The notes beneath the pieces were generated by a model. That model ran no database searches, was not told the DNA's origin, and worked only from the letters and a program-made list of their open reading frames with translations. 64,000 bases of DNA, from NCBI GenBank assembly GCA_017545365.1, contig JAFWOP010000066.1:1-64000 (forward strand), written 5' to 3'. The DNA comes from Bacteroidales bacterium. GTDB taxonomy: Bacteria; Bacteroidota; Bacteroidia; Bacteroidales; P3. Every line of letters begins with the position of its first letter. Positions within the stretch are counted from its first letter, which is position 1. Below, one piece after another: positions 54,701-63,001 of this stretch. Made by a program: the position numbers and the translations under genes.

Positions 54701-56610
54701 GCGCTCAATATGGTAAAGAGCAATACCGCCTGCTCGACGCCTTCTACAAGCAACGCATACGCCAAATACACATCGTGGGCGAATACGCCAACCTGATGGT
54801 GCGCGACTACAACGCCGCCCTCCAATTCGTCAGCGACTACTTCCAGATGGACTTCCGCCAGTTCATCAGCAAATATTTCAAAGGCGAACGCCTCTCAGAA
54901 ATCGCCAAGAACATCTCCCCCGCCAAATACCAGCAGGTTTTCGGCATCCTCGACGACACCCAACGCAAGATAATCGACGACAAACAGTCCAAATACATCG
55001 TGGTCGCCGCTGGACCCGGCAGCGGCAAGACCCGTGTGCTGGTCCACAAGCTCGCCTCGCTCCTGCTCTTGGAGGACGTGAAGCACGAACAACTGCTCAT
55101 GCTCACCTTCTCCCGCTCCGCCGCCACCGAGTTCAAGAAACGCCTCATCGAACTCATCGGCAACGCCGCCTACTTTGTCGAGATAAAGACATTCCACTCC
55201 TATTGCTTCGACCTTGTTGGAAAACAGGGCAACCTAAACGATGCCAAGGACATCGTGAAGCAGGCGGCAGCCATGATAGAAAACGGCGAGGTGGAGGAAT
55301 CCAAGATTGCCAAAAGCGTGCTCGTCATCGATGAGGCTCAGGACATGGGGGCCGACGACTACCGCCTTGTCCAAGCCCTCATGCTCCGCAACGAGGAGAT
55401 GCGGGTGATAGCCGTGGGCGACGACGACCAAAACATCTACGCCTTCCGCGGCTCCGACTCAGCCCATCTCCGCTCGCTCGTCACCCACCACGGCGCCACC
55501 CTCTACGAGATGACCACCAACTATCGCAGCGCCCCCGCCATCGTCAGCCTGGCCAACCGTTTCGCCTCACTCATTCCCAACCGCATGAAGCACACACCCT
55601 GCGCCCCCTTCAGCCAGGACGAAGGCCTCGTACAGGTACACCGCTACGACGCGCCCAACCTCATTGCCGAGTTCGTCAACACCGTCCTGCCCGCCTGCCC
55701 CGCCAGCGGCACAGTGTGCATGCTCACCACCACCAACGAGGAAGCCCTCCAGCTCTCGTTCCTCCTACAGCAGAAAGGCCTCCACACCAAGCTCATCCAG
55801 TCCCTCGGCGGGTTCCGCTTCTACCAGCTGGCCGAGGTGCGCTACTTCCTCAAACACCTGCCTTCTAACACCGGTGCCTCCATCACACCCGAGCAATGGG
55901 CACGGGCCAAAGAACGCACCCTCCAAAAATATGCCACCAGCAACTGCGTCGACATCATGCAAACCTTTTTCTCCGACTACGAGAAGACCCACTCCCACCT
56001 CTACTACAGCGACCTGAAAGAATACCTCTACGAATCCAACATCGAAGACTTTATCGCATCCGAAAGCGAGACAATCTTCATTTCCACCATCCACAAAGCC
56101 AAGGGGCGCGAGTTCGACACCCTGCACCTCGTCGTCCCCCAACTCTCCAACCTCGACGATGAGGCACTCCGCACCCTATATGTGGGCATCACCCGCGCCA
56201 AGCAACGCCTCTACATTCACACCCATAACAACCCCCTGTGCCAGATGGCACAACCCATACCCCATCATGTGCTTCCTGCCGACAACATACCGCTCTGCAT
56301 CCCCCTCACCCTCCGTGATGTAAAACTCAACTACTGCAAAGACAAAAAGAGCCTGATTCTCCAACTCCGCAGCGGCGAGAAGCTCCACTATTCGCACAAC
56401 CACCTCTGCACATTACGTGGCGACTGCATCGCCTCGCTTTCAGACTCGCGCCGTGAGAGCCTGAAAGAGCTGGAAGGCAAAGGCTATCAGGCCACCTTCG
56501 CCGAAGTGAGCTACGTGGTGGCCTGGCATTCCAAGGAAGACCAACAGGAATACGCCATCTGCCTCGCCTCGCTACTCCTCTCCCCAACCCCAAAACAGGC
56601 CAACCAATAG
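51793..56610 (+). CDS. Exonuclease-RecQ-UvrD fusion helicase (1605 residues)
   Basis: The start is the ATG at 51793 (MRHQLAFVDTEVNPQSHD), which begins a DEDD-type 3'-5' exonuclease domain: Asp9 and Glu11 in VDTE, GHNIIRHD (Asp59) and NPLNDA (Asp near 118, with Asn in place of the usual His). A Cys cluster (CGNCEYC, about 234-241) precedes a RecQ-type SF2 helicase: FPTGGGKS (about 286-293), IDEAHCFSAWGHDFR (about 387), SAFGMGVDKKD and EAGRAGRD (about 550-585), then winged-helix-like regions. The last third is a UvrD-type SF1 helicase: AAGPGSGKT (about 1071), IDEAQD (about 1177), GDDDQNIYAFRG (about 1209), TIHKAKGREFD (about 1431) and VGITRAK (about 1463). All ATPase motifs are intact, so both motors may work. 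It probably acts in DNA repair or replication-fork processing. Confidence 0.92.
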   Translation: MRHQLAFVDTEVNPQSHDIADFGAARMDGAQLHTSSLHEFESFLSGCTALCGHNIIRHDIKHLSLQSHATPGFWSRFLLIDTLPLSPLLFPKKPYHKLVKDDKLQTDELNNPLNDALKASDLFCDEVAAWKQLSPSRQAIYYHLLRDTEEFSGFFHYLDLQLPPCDLPALILQEYQGKLCSHANLPAVIKCYPVELAYALAVIGADDIMSMTPAWVMRNYPKVANVMNHLRNTPCGNCEYCHSRLDAHQGLKDFFGFDHFRTFDGIPMQQQAVEAAIRGESLLTIFPTGGGKSLTFQLPALMAGRNTHGLTVVISPLLSLMKDQVDNLMERGISDAVAINGLLDPIERAEAINQIATGAANLLYIAPEMLRSATIQRLLMGRNIVRFVIDEAHCFSAWGHDFRVDYLYIGDFLKQLQEKKSQRQPIAVSCFTATAKQKVISDISDYFQQKLGLHLKIFAASSERKNLRYSVIHADTDYDKYNLMRNIIVAHPCPTIIYVSRTKRTYKLSQRLIADGITALPFNGKMASEDKVRNQNAFMSGQVQVIVATSAFGMGVDKKDVGLVIHYDISDSLENYVQEAGRAGRDPETEAECYVLFSDNDLDKHFILLNQTKLSISEIQQVWRVIKDLTLKHTQISCSPLEIARLAGWGEETNEVDTRVKAAIAALEEAGFIRRGNNVPHIFATGIKVNNMDEARLRLTQSPFFDQNNIEEAARIIRSLISCRATSGNLDGEAESRIDYLADILGMSKETVIRNVNLMRQEGLLADSRDMQAWIVKSTTARELEQTLRLERFLLSQLAPDISIFNYKELNEAALASGLTNSTVRRIKTLFYFHALKGYFRKEEHAASDNVKIQLQTDLPNLTARLELRADICRFIVRELTATIQLAKKEAADTKLPAQNSTLVNFSIVGLLQKYLQNSQTLQFDQRQSPTLTDFEEALLYLSKTSLLKIEGGFLVIYNTLQLNRTVERRAQYGKEQYRLLDAFYKQRIRQIHIVGEYANLMVRDYNAALQFVSDYFQMDFRQFISKYFKGERLSEIAKNISPAKYQQVFGILDDTQRKIIDDKQSKYIVVAAGPGSGKTRVLVHKLASLLLLEDVKHEQLLMLTFSRSAATEFKKRLIELIGNAAYFVEIKTFHSYCFDLVGKQGNLNDAKDIVKQAAAMIENGEVEESKIAKSVLVIDEAQDMGADDYRLVQALMLRNEEMRVIAVGDDDQNIYAFRGSDSAHLRSLVTHHGATLYEMTTNYRSAPAIVSLANRFASLIPNRMKHTPCAPFSQDEGLVQVHRYDAPNLIAEFVNTVLPACPASGTVCMLTTTNEEALQLSFLLQQKGLHTKLIQSLGGFRFYQLAEVRYFLKHLPSNTGASITPEQWARAKERTLQKYATSNCVDIMQTFFSDYEKTHSHLYYSDLKEYLYESNIEDFIASESETIFISTIHKAKGREFDTLHLVVPQLSNLDDEALRTLYVGITRAKQRLYIHTHNNPLCQMAQPIPHHVLPADNIPLCIPLTLRDVKLNYCKDKKSLILQLRSGEKLHYSHNHLCTLRGDCIASLSDSRRESLKELEGKGYQATFAEVSYVVAWHSKEDQQEYAICLASLLLSPTPKQANQ

Positions 56611-56888
56611 CCGCCCCCCTCACCCCCTCACCCCAGTAACGCCCTTTTTACCAGAAAAATAAGTCATAAACAAGCTTATTATAGGTTCCCATTTCCAAAA
56701 ACGAACTTACACATAACCTATTACGGCCTAAGGAAACTTCTATTAACCACCTCTTCGGGGTGTGATAGGAATGGGAGCAAGCCCTTTTTCAATTCGGCTT
56801 CGTAGCGTGGGGGGATTTTCACCCTCGCTGTGGAAGGCGATAATGGTTCGTCATTCGCTCAGAATTCTATTATATCCATTTTTTTTTG
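56611..56888. other. Intergenic region upstream of typA
   Basis: No gene. It holds an AATAAG/CTTATT inverted repeat near 56660-56681 and a degenerate copy of the REP-like first hairpin at 56748-56772. The typA promoter follows. Confidence 0.5.
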
Positions 56889-56896
56889 TATCTTTG
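56889..56896 (+). promoter_or_regulatory. typA promoter -7 element
   Basis: TATCTTTG followed by CA, 26 bases before the typA ATG. Upstream is a T-tract, unlike the A-tract at other sites. Confidence 0.75.
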
Positions 56897-56922
56897 CAGA
56901 TTCTTATTTAACTACTTAATCG

Positions 56923-58758
56923 ATGCAAAATATTAGAAATATTGCCATTATTGCGCATGTCGACCACGGCAAGACCACGCTGGTGGACCGAATGCTGCAC
57001 CAGGCACAGCTTTTTAGAGAGAACCAAGAGACCGGCGAACTCATTCTTGACAACAACGATTTGGAGCGCGAACGCGGTATCACCATCCTCTCCAAGAACG
57101 TCTCCATCCGCTACAAAGGCTACAAGATTAACATCATCGACACCCCGGGCCACAGCGACTTCGGCGGCGAGGTGGAGCGTGTGCTGAACATGGCCGACGG
57201 CGTGCTGCTGGTGGTGGACGCATTCGAAGGCCCCATGCCGCAGACCCGCTTCGTGCTGCAGAAGGCCATCGAGCTGGGGCTGAAGCCCATCGTGGTCATC
57301 AACAAGGTGGACAAGCCCAACTGCGACCCCGAACTGACGCAGGAGGCGGTGTTCGACCTGATGTTTAACCTGGGCGCCAACAACGACCAGCTCGACTTCC
57401 CCACCGCCTACGGCTCGGCCAAGCAGGGCTGGATGGGCGCCGACTGGAACACCCCCACGGAGGACATCTCCTACCTCATGGACCTCATCATCGAACATAT
57501 CCCCGCCCCGAAAGTGAGCGAGGGCAACACTCAGATGATGCTCTCGTCGCTCGACTACAGCAGCTATCTGGGACGTATCGCCGTGGGCCGTCTGAACCGC
57601 GGCACCCTCCAGGCCGGGCAGCCCGTCATACTGGTGAAGCGCGACCAGTCGCAGATTGCCACCAAGGTGAAAGAGCTGTACACCTTCGAAGGACTCGGCA
57701 AAGAACGCACCAAGAACGTCATCGAGGCAGGCGAGATTTGCGCCGTGCTGCTCGACTTGGACAAGAACGTCATGTTCGAAATCGGCGACACCATCTGCGA
57801 CAGCGAGAACCCCGAACCCCTGCCCCCCATCAAGGTAGACGAGCCCACGATGAGCATGCTCTTCACCATCAACAACTCACCCTTCTTCGGCAAGGAGGGC
57901 AAATACGTCACCAGCCGCCACCTCCGCGAACGTCTGTTCAAGGAACTGGAGAAGAACCTGGCCCTGCGAGTCGAGGAGACCTCCTCGCCCGACGCCCTGT
58001 TGGTCTATGGCCGCGGCATCCTGCACCTCAGCATCCTCATCGAGACCATGCGCCGCGAAGGCTACGAGCTGCAAGTGGGCCAGCCCAAAGTCATCATCAA
58101 GGAAATCGACGGACAGAAATGCGAGCCTGTGGAGCAGCTGACCGTGCTGGTGCCCGAAGAGTTTTCGAGCAAGGTAATCGACGTGGTGACCCGCCGCAAG
58201 GGCGAGATTGGCACCATCGACACCAAGGGCGACCGTGTGCAGCTAGACTTCATGATACCCTCGCGCGGCATCATCGGCCTGCGCAACACCCTGCTCACCG
58301 CCACCAACGGCGAGGCCATCATCGCCCACCGTTTCTCGGGCTTCGAGCCTTGGAAGGGCGAGATGGACGACCACAAGATGGGAGCCCTCATCGCCAAGGA
58401 GACCGGCGAGGCTACGGCATACAGCATCAGCAAGCTGCAGGACCGCGGCCCCTTCTTCATCGAGCCTGGCGAGCAGGTGTATAGCGGCCAGGTGATTGGC
58501 GAAAGCCTACGTCCGGGCAACGACATCGTCATCAACGTGGTCACCGCCAAGAACCTCACCAACATGCGCAGCAAGAGCGCGGACGACAAGAGCACCACCA
58601 TCCCACCCATCAAGTTCTCGCTGGAAGAGGCCATGGAATATATCCGCGACGACGAATATCTGGAGATTACCCCCTCCAACCTCCGCATCCGCAAGATTAT
58701 CCTCGACGAGATAGAGCGCAAACGCGCCCGCATCGCCGCCGGATATAAGGACGAGTGA
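56923..58758 (+). CDS. typA: Ribosome-associated GTPase TypA/BipA
   Basis: The 611-residue translational GTPase has G1 AHVDHGKTT (about 10-18), the ERERGITI switch I, G3 [16 protein letters not shown] and G4 NKVDKP. The EF-G-like beta-barrel and two alpha/beta domains follow, then the C-terminal domain typical of BipA ([21 protein letters not shown]). It binds ribosomes and helps 50S assembly, mainly under stress or cold. All motifs are intact and length is standard. Confidence 0.97.
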   Translation: MQNIRNIAIIAHVDHGKTTLVDRMLHQAQLFRENQETGELILDNNDLERERGITILSKNVSIRYKGYKINIIDTPGHSDFGGEVERVLNMADGVLLVVDAFEGPMPQTRFVLQKAIELGLKPIVVINKVDKPNCDPELTQEAVFDLMFNLGANNDQLDFPTAYGSAKQGWMGADWNTPTEDISYLMDLIIEHIPAPKVSEGNTQMMLSSLDYSSYLGRIAVGRLNRGTLQAGQPVILVKRDQSQIATKVKELYTFEGLGKERTKNVIEAGEICAVLLDLDKNVMFEIGDTICDSENPEPLPPIKVDEPTMSMLFTINNSPFFGKEGKYVTSRHLRERLFKELEKNLALRVEETSSPDALLVYGRGILHLSILIETMRREGYELQVGQPKVIIKEIDGQKCEPVEQLTVLVPEEFSSKVIDVVTRRKGEIGTIDTKGDRVQLDFMIPSRGIIGLRNTLLTATNGEAIIAHRFSGFEPWKGEMDDHKMGALIAKETGEATAYSISKLQDRGPFFIEPGEQVYSGQVIGESLRPGNDIVINVVTAKNLTNMRSKSADDKSTTIPPIKFSLEEAMEYIRDDEYLEITPSNLRIRKIILDEIERKRARIAAGYKDE

Positions 58759-58832
58759 TTGAATGTGGGAATGCGTTAGCCTGATAGTCCAACGTACTCA
58801 TTACAACAATAACTTATTCAAAAAAGACCATT

Positions 58833-59426
58833 ATGACTGTAACAGAAGAAGAATTGCAACGCATTGTGGCTGCCGCCGTCAAGATTGCGCTCAAAGAAAT
58901 AAAGGGTGCAGAAGAACAACCCGACAAGCCTGCGACTCATAACACAGAAAAAATAGAGGTGAGCGAGTTTGGCAAGGAGGAGTTGGACGATGCTATGCGG
59001 CTTATGCAGTCCAACAGAGGCAAAGGTGACGAGCCAATGGTTGGTATTTTCTGGTACAGTCCTGGGAGAAACGAACTTTTTGGAGTTCGGTCACACCGTA
59101 TATCAGACTACAAACACCCTAATTCGCGTTCCGAGTTTAGTAGCATATCATGCTCAGAGATGAACGAAGACGTATGGAAAAAAGAGTACCATCGTCAACG
59201 CTATAAAAATGACGGCATTGGTCCCTATTTAGGGGCATACGAGATGACACCACGCGGACGAATTTTCTATAACCCAGAGACGGATGTGTACACTATTGCA
59301 GTAGGGGCATGGATAGAACAATACCCCCAAGCCGTACCAGTCATCGTGGATGAGTTCAATCTAAGTGGGACGACCTACGTTGTCAAAACCGCCCACCACT
59401 GGGATATCGGGCAGAAGTGGAACTAG
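58833..59426 (+). CDS. Conserved-looking protein of unknown function
   Basis: The 197-residue protein has a short helical N-terminus (TEEELQRIVAAAVKIALKEI), a charged linker, and a compact C-terminal domain with FWYSPGRNELFGV, GPYLGAYEMTPRGRIFYN and VGAWIEQYPQAVPVIVDEF. No signal peptide or membrane segment. Base composition appears lower in G+C than the neighbours typA and the radical-SAM gene, which could mean recent acquisition. I do not recognise the family. Confidence 0.6.
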   Translation: MTVTEEELQRIVAAAVKIALKEIKGAEEQPDKPATHNTEKIEVSEFGKEELDDAMRLMQSNRGKGDEPMVGIFWYSPGRNELFGVRSHRISDYKHPNSRSEFSSISCSEMNEDVWKKEYHRQRYKNDGIGPYLGAYEMTPRGRIFYNPETDVYTIAVGAWIEQYPQAVPVIVDEFNLSGTTYVVKTAHHWDIGQKWN

Positions 59427-59514
59427 TCCTCAATGTATCAATTCGTTGCGTTAATAATTGATGCACAAAGATTAACGAATTAACACATTAACACATTAAC
59501 GAATTCAATAAATC
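59427..59514. repeat. Low-complexity spacer with ACACATTAAC repeats
   Basis: Near 59477-59505 the words GAATTAACACATTAACACATTAACGAATTC occur as direct repeats (each unit ACACATTA about 10 bases) just before the radical-SAM gene. There are no coding features. Confidence 0.5.
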
Positions 59515-60804
59515 ATGCTGACGGATAGCACACTGGAGCGGTTGCGCATACTTGCCGAGTCGGCGAAGTATGATGTGTCATGCTCGTCGAGCGGCACGGT
59601 GCGGCGTGGCAAGCAGGGCATGGTGGGCAACACCGTGGGAGGTGTAGGCATCTGCCACTCCTTTGCCGACGACGGCCGCTGCATCTCGCTGCTGAAGGTG
59701 ATGCTGACCAACTACTGCATGTACGACTGCGCCTACTGCGTCAACCGCCGTTCCAACGACATCAAGCGCGCCACCCTGTCGGTGTCGGAGCTGGTGAGCA
59801 TCACCATGGAGTTCTACCGCCGCAACTATATCGAGGGGCTGTTCCTCTCCAGCGGCGTGGTGCGCAACCCCGACTACACCATGGAACGCCTTGTGGCCAT
59901 CGTGCGCGACCTGCGGACGGTACACCGTTTCAATGGCTACATCCACCTGAAAAGCATCCCCGGTGCTTCGCAGGAGTTGCTGAACGAGGCTGGGCTCTAT
60001 GCCGACCGTATGAGTGTGAACATCGAGATTCCTCGCGAGGAGTCGCTCAAGCTGCTAGCACCCGAGAAGGACCACCAGAGCGTATTCCAGCCCATGAAGC
60101 TGATACAGCAGGGGGTGCTGGAAAACAAGGAAGACCGCCGTCGCTACCGTCATGCACCCCGCTTTGTGCCAGCGGGACAGTCGACCCAGATGATTGTGGG
60201 AGCCACCAAGGACAGCGACCGCGACATACTGACCATGTCGTCCGCACTCTACGGGCAGCCCACCATACGGCGCGTTTACTATTCCGGCTATATCAGCGTG
60301 AACACCTACGACTCGCGCCTCCCGGTGCTGAAGCAGCCACCGCTGGTACGCGAGAACCGGCTCTACCAGGCCGACTGGCTGCTGAGGTTCTATCATTTCA
60401 AGGTGGAGGAGATAGTGGACGACCTGCACCCCTACCTCGACCTCGAGTTGGACCCCAAGCTGGCATGGGCACTACGCCACCCGGAGGCCTTCCCCGTCGA
60501 CATCAACACCGCCGACTACGAATGGCTGCTGCGTGTGCCGGGACTGGGCACCAAGTCGGCATGGCTCATCATCAACGCCCGCCGCTCCTGCCGTCTCACC
60601 TCCGAGCATCTGCGCAAGATGGGCGTGGTGATGAAGAAAGCCAAGTACTTCATCACCTGCCACGAGCTCACCGCCTCCACCCTGCAACCTCTGCGCGGCA
60701 TCAACGAGCTGAGCCCCGAACGGCTGCGGCCCCTGCTCGTCTCGCCCCGCCAGCGCAAATTGGCCGAGCAAGAAAAACAGCTGTCCCTCAACTTCGAAAA
60801 TTAA
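59515..60804 (+). CDS. Radical-SAM protein linked to DNA modification/repair
   Basis: The 429-residue protein has the radical-SAM cluster motif C-x3-C-x2-C at Cys68, Cys72 and Cys75 (NYCMYDCAYC), a TIM-barrel core and, near 325-365, a helix-hairpin-helix-like element (DINTADYEWLLRVPGLGTKSAWLIINARR in part) that would contact DNA. It matches the family known as a putative DNA modification/repair radical SAM protein, which occurs next to a DUF4130 protein as here. The substrate is unknown. All three cluster cysteines and the SAM-side residues are intact. Confidence 0.9.
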   Translation: MLTDSTLERLRILAESAKYDVSCSSSGTVRRGKQGMVGNTVGGVGICHSFADDGRCISLLKVMLTNYCMYDCAYCVNRRSNDIKRATLSVSELVSITMEFYRRNYIEGLFLSSGVVRNPDYTMERLVAIVRDLRTVHRFNGYIHLKSIPGASQELLNEAGLYADRMSVNIEIPREESLKLLAPEKDHQSVFQPMKLIQQGVLENKEDRRRYRHAPRFVPAGQSTQMIVGATKDSDRDILTMSSALYGQPTIRRVYYSGYISVNTYDSRLPVLKQPPLVRENRLYQADWLLRFYHFKVEEIVDDLHPYLDLELDPKLAWALRHPEAFPVDINTADYEWLLRVPGLGTKSAWLIINARRSCRLTSEHLRKMGVVMKKAKYFITCHELTASTLQPLRGINELSPERLRPLLVSPRQRKLAEQEKQLSLNFEN

Positions 60805-60901
60805 AATAAGGTTAGAAAGGTCTTCTCCATCAGAATGTAATCGCACAATCATTGCCACACTCGGATAATTCTCAATTCTCAACTCACAATTCTCAATTAA
60901 C

Positions 60902-61684
60902 ATGGTCTACACCTTCGACGGCACAATGGACGGACTGCTGACAGCCGTTTTCGACACCTTCGAGCGGCATGAGCGGCCCGAAGCCCTGCTGACTACAGGC
61001 GACTCCCTCCCGCTGTTTTGCGACCATGTGTACGACGTGGCCACCGACGAGGCAAAAGCCCGACGGGTATGGACAGGGTTGGAGAAACGGCTGAGCCGCG
61101 AAGCCCTGCGCCTGATTGCCGTAGGCTGGCTGTCGGAAATGCCGACGCTCAACAACCCGCTCTACCATTATATCTGCAAGGCCTTTCGTCAGGATGCCGA
61201 CGCACCTGCCATCGAGCGCAACTTCGCCGACCCCGACGTGCTGGAGGTGACCAACATAGCCCGCAAGGTGCTGCACGAACAGCTGCGCATGAAACAGTTT
61301 ATCCGCTTCCAGAAGGCCAAGGACGGCACCTATCTTGCCCTCGTCTCGCCCGACCACAACGTGCTGCCCCTCATCATCGACCATTTTGCCGACCGCTTCC
61401 GCGACCAGCCCTGGCTGATTTACGACGCCCGCCGGCACTACGGCTACTACTACGAAGGCACTGGCCATCCCGTCCACATCACCTTCGAAGACGAGACCGC
61501 CGTCCCCTTCAACCTTGCCGACGGCAAGCTGAACGAAGAGGTACTCAGCAGCGACGACCGCCTGTTGCAAGACCTCTGGCGCACCTACTTCAAAGCCATC
61601 TGCATCCGCGAGCGCATCAACCCCCGCAAGCAACTCAGCGACATGCCCCGCCGTTACTGGAAATACATGACGGAGAAGCAATAA
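60902..61684 (+). CDS. DUF4130-domain protein, partner of the radical-SAM gene
   Basis: The 260-residue protein starts MVYTFDGTMDGLLTAVFDTF and carries the DUF4130 signature segments (FRDQPWLIYDARRHYGYYY, LWRTYFKAICIRERINPRKQ, MPRRYWKYMTE). In other genomes this domain is found fused to or beside uracil-DNA glycosylase-like proteins, and the pair with the radical-SAM protein is recurrent. It has no signal peptide, so it is cytosolic, and a role in DNA metabolism follows from the association only. About 97 bases of low-complexity spacer separate it from the radical-SAM gene. Confidence 0.88.
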   Translation: MVYTFDGTMDGLLTAVFDTFERHERPEALLTTGDSLPLFCDHVYDVATDEAKARRVWTGLEKRLSREALRLIAVGWLSEMPTLNNPLYHYICKAFRQDADAPAIERNFADPDVLEVTNIARKVLHEQLRMKQFIRFQKAKDGTYLALVSPDHNVLPLIIDHFADRFRDQPWLIYDARRHYGYYYEGTGHPVHITFEDETAVPFNLADGKLNEEVLSSDDRLLQDLWRTYFKAICIRERINPRKQLSDMPRRYWKYMTEKQ

Positions 61685-61692
61685 AAAAATGA

Positions 61693-61733
61693 GAATTGAG
61701 AATCTCCGAGATACGGAAGCCCATTCTCAATTC
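61693..61733. terminator. Hairpin between convergent genes
   Basis: An 11-bp perfect stem (GAATTGAGAAT at 61693-61703 with ATTCTCAATTC at 61723-61733) lies between the plus-strand stop at 61684 and the minus-strand stop at 61755. A-rich on the left and T-poor on the right, so it probably works best for the minus strand. Confidence 0.6.
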
Positions 61734-61754
61734 CCAATTTTCAGCATACCGCTT

Positions 61755-62513
61755 CTAGAAACGCAACGTGAGGCCAGCACCCATGCCATATTGGAACCCC
61801 GAAGGGGATGGTGCGCAAACCAGCGAGGGGCCAAGGGTCACGGAATATCCCTGCGTCAGCTGGCTGCCGCTGTTGTAACTACTCGCCAGCCAGTTCAGGC
61901 GACCGTTACCGATGCCTTTAAACGCATAGCCGAGAGGCAGCTCAATCTGGGAAATAGACACAAGCAATGTCCCATATAAATAGTAATCATCATCATCCAA
62001 TGCCACCAAAAGCACACCTGCAACCAAGTCAATCCAGCCCATGGTGACCAGCCATTTTCCGGAGGAACGCTGTTTCACAGCCGAGGAGTAGGTCTCGAAA
62101 CCGTTGACACCAAAGATATTCTTAATTTCGGCATCCCTCAGGGTGCGGCCATTCAGCAGCAGGTCGCCCCTGTCATGTTCCATGCGGCCATTTCCATATC
62201 CATAATTGACGGAAGGCTGCCCTTGGCTCTGCTGCACATTGTTCTGCACCGTCGGTTGCTGCTGGGCGGACTGCGCCGTCTGTCCATAGACCTCCTTGTG
62301 GCCGCCTTTGTATTTTATCATAAAGATGTCGTTGACGCTTTTGGCGTATACAGGCCCCTCAAGGTTGTCCCACAGGTGGTATTTAATCTGGGTGTCAGAT
62401 ACCTCTGTTACCTTCACACGCTGCTCCACACCGTTACGGAAGATGATAGTGTCTTGGGCTTTGGTCGTTATGACCATAATAGTAAGAAAAACAAATACTT
62501 GTAGTTTTTTCAT
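61755..62513 (-). CDS. Secreted or outer-membrane-associated protein of unknown function
   Basis: The 252-residue precursor has a signal peptide (MKKLQVFVFLTIMVITTKA, cleavage near residue 19). It is followed by a small beta domain (DTIIFRNGVEQRVKVTEVSD, residues about 20-75) common in Bacteroidota exported proteins, a Gln/Ser-rich linker (about 78-105), and a C-terminal part with one hydrophobic stretch (WLVTMGWIDLVAGVLLVAL, about 150-168) and glycine-rich strands ending GMGAGLTLRF, suggestive of outer-membrane association. No enzyme motif is visible. The promoter is unclear because the RNA candidate lies upstream. Confidence 0.6.
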   Translation of the reverse strand: MKKLQVFVFLTIMVITTKAQDTIIFRNGVEQRVKVTEVSDTQIKYHLWDNLEGPVYAKSVNDIFMIKYKGGHKEVYGQTAQSAQQQPTVQNNVQQSQGQPSVNYGYGNGRMEHDRGDLLLNGRTLRDAEIKNIFGVNGFETYSSAVKQRSSGKWLVTMGWIDLVAGVLLVALDDDDYYLYGTLLVSISQIELPLGYAFKGIGNGRLNWLASSYNSGSQLTQGYSVTLGPSLVCAPSPSGFQYGMGAGLTLRF

Positions 62514-62576
62514 GATGAGTGTTTTTGAATGTTAGCACAGTTAATTTAGTGAGTGCCCAACCTTGCCGAATGCACA

Positions 62577-62835
62577 TAAAAAGAGCGTGGCACTTTTAAG
62601 TCTTCATCGGTTTTTCTGAGGTCTTCGACTACCTAAACACTCCAATTACAACGTACAAGCCCACGCCTGAGGCGTAGAAGTTGTCGCTTGGGTCTGGAGT
62701 GTTTTTTCTAAAGTTGTCGAAGTTTCAGAAAAACCAGATAAGCTACTTCGCTTTTTCCTATTCTATGATGTGCATACTAAATACTTGAATGATGCTCCAT
62801 TGGCAAAAATATTAGTTCATATAGTATTGATTAAA
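62577..62835 (-). ncRNA. Rod-shaped structured RNA candidate, 6S-like
   Basis: A long imperfect palindrome folds as one rod: 62609-62619 (GGTTTTTCTGA) with 62725-62735, 62623-62629 (CTTCGAC) with 62716-62722, 62636-62643 (AACACTCC) with 62696-62703, 62656-62660 with 62686-62690, and an apical hairpin ACGCC-TGA-GGCGT (62663-62675). An asymmetric unpaired region lies between the second and third helices (62630-62635 and 62704-62715). This layout resembles the 6S RNA closing stem, central bubble and terminal stem. A promoter (TATCTTTG) is at 62842-62849 and a hairpin with T-run (AAAAGTGCCACGCTCTTTTT on the minus strand) is at 62577-62597. No protein frame is present. Confidence 0.55.
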
Positions 62836-62841
62836 CAATTG

Positions 62842-62849
62842 CAAAGATA
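62842..62849 (-). promoter_or_regulatory. Promoter -7 element of the structured RNA
   Basis: The minus strand reads TATCTTTG followed by C, with A/T-rich sequence upstream. Transcription would start near 62835. Confidence 0.72.
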
Positions 62850-62929
62850 CGAATAATTATTGACATATTGTCTTAACTTGAAAAAAGTTGACACTTTTGG
62901 GAGCAATACCGAAAGTGAAAGAAACAATG

Positions 62930-62946
62930 TAAACCAATTTGGTTTA
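62930..62946. promoter_or_regulatory. 17-bp palindrome, possible operator
   Basis: TAAACCAA-T-TTGGTTTA is a perfect inverted repeat in the gap between the RNA and the ATPase gene. No binding protein can be assigned. Confidence 0.35.
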
Positions 62947-63001
62947 GCCGTCCCAAATCTGTCAACCAATTTCAGGGAAAGTCATCCTATGGATGGAATA
63001 A

